A stretch of 64,000 bases of DNA from Beroe forskalii (Eukaryota; Ctenophora; Nuda; Beroida; Beroidae): NCBI GenBank assembly GCA_011033025.1, contig WFMF01000063.1, positions 616,953 through 680,952 of the forward strand, in the 5' to 3' direction. Below the pieces are notes generated by a model. The model saw only the letters and a list, made by a program, of their open reading frames with translations. It did no database searches and was not told where the DNA came from. Each line of letters opens with the position of its first letter. The stretch's first letter is position 1. Positions 55,097-64,000 of this stretch are shown piece by piece. A program made the position numbers and the translations under genes.

Positions 55097-55545
55097 TATG
55101 CGGTACTGAATTAACGGTACCTCATTAACGGTACCTTATCAACAACGGTACCGCGTTCACAACGGTACCACGTTAACAACGGTTCCTTATAAACAACGGC
55201 ACCTTATTAACAACGCTACCTTAATAACCATGGCACCTCATTAACAACGGTACCTTATCAACAACGGTACCACGTAAACAACGGTACCTTATTAACAACG
55301 GTACCTTAACAACAATGGCACCTCCGCAACGGTACCAGTGTACCACATAATCAACGGTACCTTATTAACAACGGTACCTTATTAACAACGGTACCTTATT
55401 AACAATGGTACCTTATTAACAATGGTACCTTATTAACAGCGGTACCTTATTAACAGCAGTACCTTATTAACAACGGTACCTTATTAACAACGGTACCTTA
55501 TTAACAACGGTACCTTATTAACAACGGTACCTTATTAACAAATCC
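55097..55545. repeat. 17-bp array, first block
   Basis: Unit TTATTAACAACGGTACC, each with a KpnI site, more variable at the left edge. Interrupted by unique sequence 55,546-55,727 and resumed at 55,728. Confidence 0.93.
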
Positions 55546-55727
55546 AATGTCTTATCTATAGAGGTGTATGGGTAAACTACAAACATAACAAAATACTGCA
55601 TATCGATTTTCTAATTCAAGGATTGACATGAGAGGCGGAAGAGACTAAACTGTGAATCATCAGCGGTTACCCTACAGTTGTAAGGCTTCCCTGCTATCTG
55701 CGATGTAGGTGTACCATCAGCAGGTGA

Positions 55728-56145
55728 CAAAGGTACCTTATTAACAGCGGTACCTTATTAACAGCGGTACCTTATTAACAACGGTACCTTATTAACAACG
55801 GTACCTTATTAACAGCGGTACCTTATTAACAACGGTACCTTATTAACAGCGGTACCTTATTAACAACGGTACCTTATCAACAACGGTACCTTATTAACAA
55901 CGGTACCTTATTAACGGCGGTACCTTATTAACAACTGTACCACGTTAACAGCGGTACCTTATTAACAACGGTACCTTATTAACAACGGTACCTTATTAAC
56001 AACGGTACCTTATTAACAACGGTACCTTATTAACAACGGTACCTTATTAACAACGGTACCTTATTATCAACAGTACCTTTTTAACAACGGTACCTTATTA
56101 ACAACGGTACCTTATTAACAACGGTACCTTATTAACAACACATTA
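55728..56145. repeat. 17-bp array, second block
   Basis: About 25 copies of TTATTAACAACGGTACC, more uniform than the first block, with AGCGG variants. Confidence 0.93.
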
Positions 56146-56224
56146 AGCAAGACAACTTGAACACCAATAAAACGAATCGAACTAATGGCGAGAGGGGCTG
56201 CGCACGTCCTTATATATGATGGCT

Positions 56225-56435
56225 GACACCACTCCGTCATCAATGACGAACATCGACGTATGCACATTCCACATACCAACTCAATGACGTTGACACCACT
56301 CGTAACCCAATCAACCATGACGAACAACGTTACGTACACATGCCAAGTCTGTGACGTTGACACCACTCGTAACCCAATCAACCATGACGAACAACGTGCA
56401 CATGCCAAGTCTGTGACGTTGACACCCCTCACTTT
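56225..56435. repeat. triplicated segment of about 68 bp
   Basis: CAATGACGTTGACACCACTC, then GTAACCCAATCAACCATGAC and CAAGTCTGTGACGTTGACACC occur as two full copies and one partial. Confidence 0.8.
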
Positions 56436-57498
56436 TAAATCAATTTCCGCACTTTTGCAGCTCTTTCTCCAATCACCCGCGACTATCCTATTATCATATT
56501 TTAAACCTTGTAAAAACATTCCAATCAGTGCAGGCATGCAGTGCGCGCGCGCCAAAATTGAAAACAACGCGCATAAAGGTTTATGGATTTGCCACCACGC
56601 GCTACAGACAATAAATTGCAGATTTTGTTGTCTTCAGTGCAGATGAAACGTTACTGTCTTTGTAATAACATATCACCGTATGAACATGTCTCGGTACATA
56701 ACGTATTACAACAATACAATTAAACAACACAATTGCAAGCAAAAGTGAACATTTCTCGGAACTGAGGAGCGTTGACTGGCGAACAAAACAGATTGTATAC
56801 TGCAATAATTAGTGTATTATCTGTCGTATTTATTCCTGCACAACAGACGAATGCTTATGCATCACACTAAACGTTGTATACAGCATGATTTTAGTGAATA
56901 TAGTACAGGATTGTTGACTACAACTCACTAGCCTTGTGTACAATAATGTAGTGAAGTACTTATGTAGTACAAGTAGAAAGTAAGTTGTTGGAAAGTGAGG
57001 GGATATGTTGAATACCAATGGAAGGTATATTTATATTGTTGAGTGTAAAAATTATATCCAGCTAACTTATAAGCATTGCCACCAGTACATTCCACACTAG
57101 GGAGTTTGTTCATGGAGCACACATATTTGATCATCACAGATCGGCTCATAATGAGAGTTGAGGGAGTACAATCGCTTAGAATAGACTTTCTGGCTGCATA
57201 CTGTTACAGTCAGTACTGTTGCAGAGAATAGCTTCTGTAGGAGCAAAGTAAACTTTTCACTGAATCTAAGCCACTCAGTGCGTTATGAATGAATTTTGTT
57301 GGGTTGAATTTTGTTGGGTTGAATGATATACACAGTACACACCGATCAACACATCATTTACTACGAGTCTCCCTCATTACCGTTAATTGAGTTATAACAG
57401 TGCTACAACTCAAGAAGCAATGGATCAGGTTACAGCAACACTTGGTTAGAAGTGCAGCTAAAGTCGTGACTGGACACACTACACGTGACTTTCACATA
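56436..57498. other. non-coding, nothing recognised
   Basis: Unique AT-rich sequence up to the 3' end of the inverted R2-like copy; no gene or repeat recognised. Confidence 0.45.
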
Positions 57499-60400
57499 AT
57501 AATAATAAATAATATAAGTGTGTATGCTGATGTTATACTCTACACACTGCACCCTACTCCCAATACTTCCTCGCCATTTCTGGCGGCGCATATTAAGTAC
57601 CATCAATGTAGGTGAGTCAGGGCGCTGCAAGAATCTGTCACCCACCGTTTGAAAGTCCGCGAAGCCACCATCCCCATCACAGCCACATCTGTCCATTAAC
57701 AGCTCTGCCATCTCTCCACCTCTTGACGATAGCCACACAACCATATCACCTCTCCAAAACATCTTTAAAACCAATGCATCTATAAACCAAGGCAGCCGTA
57801 GGGTCAGAGTGCTCAGAGCCCACAACGTCTCTGGGCCCACACTGCTTCACTTGTGCGCCCAAGTTGAGGGAACAGTGTCACAGCCGCATGCATCTCAGGA
57901 TCCTGTTATTATATACAAATAATACATCTTCTCAATAAATCTTTGAAAGGGCTAACCCATATTGCTTTCCTAACCAATCTGATGTCTTTGGTCTTGAAAC
58001 AACTGGTTCGCTGCACTCATTGTCATGTCATTCCCATGCCAGGTGTCATAATATCTCAGTGGAGCAATGTCATAATGAAGCACCAAGAGATGGGTAGTGT
58101 CCCGGCCGACTGGGTTGTCATTTCTGACAACACCTCAGCATAAGATCACTCCCAGGAAATGTGCACGGATGCACAGATCCTTCATTGACTCAGAGATAGG
58201 TACGGTAGGATATGGGAACTGTCATGAAACGAGCATCCTTTCACTCATCCACTGGTGTTGGTGGCACCGTGACTTGGTGCAGTCCATTCCAGCGTGTTCC
58301 TGCAAATCCAGATGAAGTGTGAACAACGAATGGCTGTTCTGGATATTGCCTCAAGCTTCCGGCCATCGGTTTCACTCATTCCGAGTTGTCGCCATACCGA
58401 AGCTGTTTGCTTAGCGACAAATCCTCTGGCCCCAACTTCAATAGTAAAGACAAATACTTTCCATACGCCTTCTCTGATGTTTTCGGCCAACTTCTCAAGT
58501 TCTCATATTTAGTTTTCTTCACTTCTCTCCATTTCTCGATGTTATCTTCAGCCGGTGATGTAAGCTCCAAGATAACCAGTACTTTTTTGGAGTCTGAGTA
58601 AAGCACTAGGTCTGGTCTTTCTGCCGTTGTGATGATGTGTGGTGGAAATTGTACTTGCTTTCTTCTGAGGTCTGTCTGGGTAATCCAGTCTTTGGATACA
58701 TCAATTATCCCATGATGCACCTTCTTCTTCTTCTTCTTCCTCGCTCTATGTCCACTCCCAACGAACAACACTGGTTCTCTTCCTGTGGTCAATGGGACAG
58801 TGTTGTCTACCTGCTTCACTTTGTTGAGGATTGCGTCTTGAATAACCGTCAGAATGCTGTCGTGTCGGTAACTGATCCTTCCTTGTTCAAGAGCCACCTT
58901 GCACCCGCATAGTATATGTGCAAATCTGGCATGTTTCCATCCACAGAGTGCACAGCTTGCCTGTGTGTCAAGCTTCCATCGTCGGAGATTGACGGGATGG
59001 GGCAAGGTGTCCTGGACTGAGTTCAAGATGAATGACAACATGCTGGGGACATGCCATGCAATATCTCCTTCCACTTCAAGTCGAGGTTGACCACTGTATC
59101 CCATTGTGTCCATCTGCTCTGTTGTGCGAGACTGAGGATATGGGGGATCATCTCCTCTTCTTTCATTGATGTTACTTCCTGAGTAAGCTCTTTCCTCTCC
59201 ACTGGCTTGTTCAGGTAAACATTGTGACCTAGCCCCCTTTTGTCCATTTGGCCCTTATACTTGTGCCTGTATGTTACACGCTGTACCACTTCGTCCAGCA
59301 CAGCCGACGGTTTCCATCTCTTGTCCATGATTTGTTCTGACTCTCTCCTTGTAGAAGCAACTGTTCTCACTGTCCTGTCTCTGCTACAACAAAGAATTAT
59401 CTCCTTGTTCACTTGTGCTTTCATGCAGGCTTCTCGGACTGATCTTATTCCGAGCCCCTTCTCTGATCTGTACAAGATTGTTGGATCAGCGCTCTTGCAT
59501 AATCCTAACCATTTCTTTAACAATCTTGTGGCACATGCTTCCATTGTTGCTATGCCTGATTCCGTGAATTTGTAGATCATGAAATCCCAGGACATGGCTG
59601 GCAACACTCCATTGGCGTACATCCAAGCTTTCTTCCTATTGTCTATGTGTATCTCGTCTGTCCTTTTCATCAGATTGATGAATTTATCAACAACTGATTG
59701 TTCCTCCTTGGTCTCAAACTTTGATACACCAGACGTCCTAGGAACTTGAACGGAGCTTTGTGCATGGCTGGTATGACTTTACCATTGACAGCGATGAGTG
59801 GTTGACGAGACTCCCTCCCACCACTCCCATAGCCTTACACTTTTGCATCCTTAAACTGGAGTCCTGCCCATTCACAGAAGTTCTCTGCGGCTTTGACAAG
59901 TGCTCTGAGGGAAATCCCTATTTGTAGCTGAGAGTTACATCATCTGCGAAACCAGCCACAGGTTTCTCCACACCTGTGCCTCCAATGGCAAGGGCGACAT
60001 GTACAAGAAAATCTAGCCCCAGGTTCCATGTTATATTAAAACATAGGCCTGCTTCTGGTCCTCCCTGTAGTGAACCCTTCTCTATTCTGATCGATCTAGT
60101 AATCCACTCTTTTGTCTTGACTTTCACGTAGCATTCTGTGTATAGTGATGCTATAAGTTCTATCGTCTCGTCTGGTATACCGTAGAACTTGAGTGCAGCA
60201 AACATCAGATTGTGTTTGATACTGCCAAATGCATTACACAAGTCCATCCACACTATGAATGCATCGTCTCCTTCTTTGATCTTACTCTTCAGCAGTTCGG
60301 TAACTGTTTGATTGTGCTCCACACAACCACTGATTTTGGTATAGCCTTTTTGAACGTCCATGTTGAAGTATTTGTTCCTCATCATGAATTTTCTGACTCT

Positions 60401-61962
60401 CCTTGACCAGACTCCCATTACGACTTTTAGTGTTGTGTTGAAGAGGGTCAAATCTCTAAACTCGCCAACATCTCTGGAGCTGCCTTTCGGGATCAGGATC
60501 TTCAATGCAACCTTTCTTCTTTAGGAATCGCCTTCTATGAACATACCTCTGACTATACTGTACAGTATACATCTGATGTTTGGGCATGATTTGAAAATCT
60601 TGAATGGGATCCCGTCAGGACCAGGTGCTGACTTGTTTCTTCTGGATCTGATATATTCGTAGATTTCTTCATCTGAGACTTCCTGTAGGGCAAAGGGATA
60701 GGTGGGATCCTTTGGTGCTGGCAAATTATGTGGGAAGGGAATACTCTTGCTTCTGTCTTTGTCAGAGTATCTTTCCTGAAAGAAGTCATTAGCCTCATCA
60801 ACAGAGCAGTCTGGTGACATGATCTTGCCTGTTGTTTTACATGTGACTTTTTCCTTGATGAACTCATAGGGGTTTCTACAGAATGATTTGGTGTTTTCCT
60901 TCCTCTCAAGCCTTTCGTTGATAGCAATTTCTTGTTTCTTCAGTTTGCTATGCAGTCGTATTAGCTTCCTCCAATACCTATCATGTTCTTCTAACGCACT
61001 ATCAGGCGTGTTTATGTCTCTCTGAAGTGCTTTTGAATTTCTTCTTTGCAACATTCTTCTCTCGCCGAATCTTTTTCTTCTGTTCATCGATGTACTTCAG
61101 GTTCTTGTGGGTCTTAAGACTATCATCATTTGTCCCAGCAATTTCTTTTTGTTGCTGTGTATACAGTTTTTGAAAAGGCTCAAGAACTGCGAACAGTTTT
61201 CGGTTTCACAGTCTTCTATGCCTTCTTTCCATAGTTCCTTGAACCGTTGATCAACTTCATCCCATGTTTCTTTATCCCTAGCATTCTTAATAATACCGCT
61301 TCTGATCTCGAAATCATATGAAGGTGAGTCTTTCACTGATCTGAAGTTGACTTGAGACTCTTCCCAACCTATGACCCTTTCAGCTGATCCTCTTATCCCT
61401 TTGTGAATATCTGTAACTTTAGGGACAGCAATATCAGTAGGCTCAACACCGGCAGCTATCTCCAAATTGCTCCTAGCCTGTTGAATTGCCATGTCTACTA
61501 AAGACGTGGTTTTTTCTGGGATCACACTTGCTGGTTGTCTTTTGCTCCATTTTCTGCTATCTCCGGCATCTGAAATAGATGATGTTGACGAAACTATAGG
61601 AGTCTTTGCCAAATCAGATGCTTTATCATGATTCTTGCTATAACAGATAGGGCTTGATTCGAGTTCGGTGTCAAAAGCATGATTCTTAATAAGAATCCTG
61701 GAACGAAGAACTGGTGGAGTAAAGCTAACCTCAGAGTCCAGGGAGAAGTCTGTAACATCTTCATCAACAGGGTCGATGTGGTGGGAAGATGGCCTCTGTG
61801 TAATGGGGACTTGAGGTGACAATGAGTGGGTGGGGGTACGCCGACCTCCTTGTGGTAGTGACTGATCCTTGCTTTGAGTGTTTCCACTCGGTGTTTGTGT
61901 AACCTGTGATGAGGTATGAAGTGGTGAATCAATGTATTCAGTGGGTTTGTCCTTATAATAAT
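57499..61962 (-). pseudogene. R2-like retrotransposon, inverted second copy with broken frame
   Basis: Minus-strand copy of the element at 39,619-44,079, very similar throughout, with the same 3' UTR and an (ATT)n tail at 57,481-57,499. The coding region is split by several small indels into frames 61,097-62,074, 60,521-61,087, 59,918-60,505, 59,023-59,670, 58,376-59,113 and 58,245-58,490. The N-terminal frame is intact where the plus-strand copy is shifted. RT motifs FADDV and SAPGPDG, the CCHC knuckle and the endonuclease core are present but not in one frame. Its 5' flank differs from that of the other copy from about 61,963 on. Confidence 0.88.
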
Positions 61963-62355
61963 ATAGAGCAGAAAGTGAGTGTTTGATATCACAAAGACTA
62001 ATAGTAACGAAAACAGCTGTGCAGTGCGCACACTTGACACTAAACATTCGTATGTATATAGTATAAACATACAAATAGAAATATAGTTGAGCTACACAAG
62101 TTCTGCACGTTTAACTTCCATATAGTAGAGAAGCTGTAAAGATGCAGTGTGAGCAGAGTATAGGTTCTAAAAAAGTAAGATTATCATTTCGACATCTTAC
62201 CAACACACCAGGGGCATCTATAATACGAGGCTTACGCCTTACTACCTCGCTTACCATAAGCACCCCACTTAACCAACCTGGAAAAACAGTCCTTTACCAG
62301 TCTGGACACGACCCTGACACAAATACACAATACTGTAATAATACCCACATGTTAC

Positions 62356-62545
62356 CTGTTGTGAACCAGCTGCAAGGAGGCACCGTCTTGTAGAAGATGC
62401 CCTGGCCCGTGACACGCCAGTTCTTGCGGGTCATGCAGCAGGGGCAGCAGATCTTAGCACAGCACTCCCCGCAGTCCTCGCTGTACTGCAACCCCGGGGC
62501 CGGGGTCTGACCACTCCACAGCGTCTTAGTGCGGTCAGCTTCCAG
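62356..62545 (-). CDS. SAM-domain gene, exon c: Cys-rich region
   Basis: 190 bp from acceptor (GTGTTTCAG) to donor GTAACA, phase 0 in, phase 1 out. Encodes LEADRTKTLWSGQTPAPG, then a cysteine cluster CGECCAKICCPCC, then NWRVTGQGIFYKTVPPC. I recognise no named family for the Cys-rich part; a metal-binding or palmitoylated membrane-proximal segment is possible. No downstream exon was found left of here, where the retrotransposon begins about 390 bp away. Confidence 0.6.
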
Positions 62546-62718
62546 CTGAAACACGAGGGAGGGTGCTAGGGAGTGTGCAGATAATGTAGGAAATTGTATG
62601 ATGTGTTCAGAGACTGCAGATAACAGGTCATTGTATGGGGTGTTCAGAGAATTCTATTTCACAGAAATTCTATTAGAATTCTATTCTATACGTTAGGAAA
62701 AGGAACTTGACAGTCTAC

Positions 62719-62823
62719 CTTTCTCTTTTTGAGTAGCTTGAGGAAACTCATTATCATGAGTCTGTCACCAATGACAGTCACACCCATCTCCACCAGGTTC
62801 CTCTCTTCGATCATCAGCAACAC
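62719..62823 (-). CDS. SAM-domain gene, exon b
   Basis: 35 codons, phase 0 on both sides, acceptor TTGTTCAG, donor GTAGAC. Encodes VLLMIEERNLVEMGVTVIGD followed by RLMIMSFLKLLKKRK. This is the central and C-terminal helices of a SAM domain (LL.L.E.DL.E.G...G.R..I...I). Confidence 0.75.
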
Positions 62824-63072
62824 CTGAACAATAGGATCAAAGGTTTTCATGAGAGCAAGTCAAGCGAGAGGTGATTTTAAAGGACCATTATTTTAGTTAA
62901 GGATTGCTACTTTGTTATGGTTCATACCTTATATATCATCAGTAAGTTCTATTAAAAACAGTATGATGCTGACACTCATAATATTCATCAGTTAAGATGT
63001 TCATAATGTGAAGGGTATTAAATGCTCTTGACTGAGTATCAAGATCATCTTAATATCTTAATATAAGCTCAC

Positions 63073-63167
63073 CCTCCCAGTAATGTTGTTGACATTGAAG
63101 TTTTCTGTCAGGTAGGAGAAGTTAATCCTGTCAAGAAACTGGGTACACACTTGATCAGTGGTCCACT
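63073..63167 (-). CDS. SAM-domain gene, exon a
   Basis: 95 bp, acceptor CTCTTTCAG, donor GTGAGC, phase 0 out. Encodes WTTDQVCTQFLDRINFSYLT and ENFNVNNITGR, the first two SAM helices with the typical W..D.V..FL start. Earlier exons lie to the right of the window. SAM domains mediate protein-protein or protein-RNA binding. Confidence 0.72.
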
Positions 63168-63739
63168 CTGAAAGAGTAAGTAGAGTTACAAAAATAATTT
63201 GAAGATCATAGATAATATGATAATAATCTAATTTTGATAGGTATCCAATCGCATAAAAATTAAGTGAAATCGAATATTTGAGTATTTGCTCTGATTTGAT
63301 ATTCAGAGCCCAGAAAATCTGATTCTGAAAGGCCCGACGGCGACCCTCCTAGCACGAGCCTGAGGACCCGAAGGGTCCACGGACGAGCATTGGATGGCAA
63401 TCCTAACAGTAGACGAGCATCCAAGCATCGGAAGTGAGTTTTTTGTAACTTTGCTTGTCAGCCCCCAACTGTATGTTTTCCATATTTCATGTCAAAATTA
63501 GGAACGCTTTTCGTTGCACCAAAATTAATACAGTAAATGGCTTAATATAAGATCAATGGCTTAATAAGATTAGAAATGGACGAGTTATTTAAACAACTTG
63601 AAATCGCCAGAATCGAGGTGTTCTTTAGCATTTAAGAAAAAATTAGCATTTGATATCCCAAAATATTTGATGAAAATCAAATGTCTGTTTTATTCATTAT
63701 GTTTGATCATGATATATGTCTAATCATTTTCGGTAAAAT

Positions 63740-64000
63740 GGTAGTACAGGAACATGGATGAATTTAGCCCCCAATAGCCCCCATTAGCCCCCATGGGGGC
63801 TACGTGAGGGGCTAATAAGGGGCTAGTGAGGGGCTAATTTTAGCATTTAGCCCCCGTGGGCGCTAAAATAGCGTGGGGCTATGGTGGGGGGCTATAGCGC
63901 CCACGGTGAGGGGGCTATTTAGCCCCATTAGCCCCCATGAGCCCTCACTAGCCCCTCACTAGCCCCTCACGTAGTTCTAATGGGGGCTAAATGAAGGTTA
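63740..64000. repeat. TAGCCCC/GGGGCTA palindromic short repeats
   Basis: Runs of TAGCCCCCAT and its complement ATGGGGGCTA alternate, forming many small inverted pairs. It continues past the window end, so it may be the subterminal part of another element. Confidence 0.7.

Overview
This is nuclear DNA from an animal, most likely a marine invertebrate. Protein-coding genes are split by GT-AG introns. They include an RNA polymerase III subunit, a Rab-type GTPase, a rhodopsin-like GPCR and a solute transporter. DNA transposons of several superfamilies and R2-like retrotransposons sit between and inside the genes. The phylum cannot be fixed from sequence alone; an early-branching animal such as a cnidarian or ctenophore is a guess.

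Layout. 1-875: 3' part of an OST-alpha/TMEM184-type membrane protein. 900-7,900: non-coding, with small inverted-repeat elements and tandem arrays. 7,907-9,402: retrotransposon ORF1-like gene broken by a 438-bp hAT-type element. 10,767-11,984: intronless GPCR. 13,585-20,534: complete seven-exon POLR3F (RPC6), about 302 codons. 21,834-28,080: complete four-exon Rab-like GTPase, 228 codons, with nested transposons in intron 3. 28,657-35,640: a 7-kb non-autonomous element with 8-bp target duplication, built from nested inverted repeats. 35,953-39,615: inverted-repeat element holding FLYWCH/MULE transposase remains. 39,619-44,079 and 57,499-61,962: two copies of one R2-like retrotransposon in opposite orientation. 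45,586: first exon of a probable MFS transporter. 46,608-51,655: two defective copies of a Merlin-like element with a zinc-knuckle gene, one carrying a Harbinger insertion. 53,050-56,150: large satellites. 62,356-63,167: three minus-strand exons of a SAM-domain gene whose 5' end is outside the window.

The most unusual signal is that several minisatellites and short tandem duplications here start exactly at gene landmarks. The POLR3F exon-5 end plus its 5' splice site is repeated 32 times. The POLR3F stop codon is repeated 14 times. The GPCR stop, the Rab exon-1 donor, the Rab exon-2 acceptor and the Rab start-codon context are also duplicated next to the authentic site. The second strong signal is a set of nested transposons whose target-site duplications and empty sites can be read directly. 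They allow assignment to hAT-like, Tc1/mariner-like and PIF/Harbinger-like classes.
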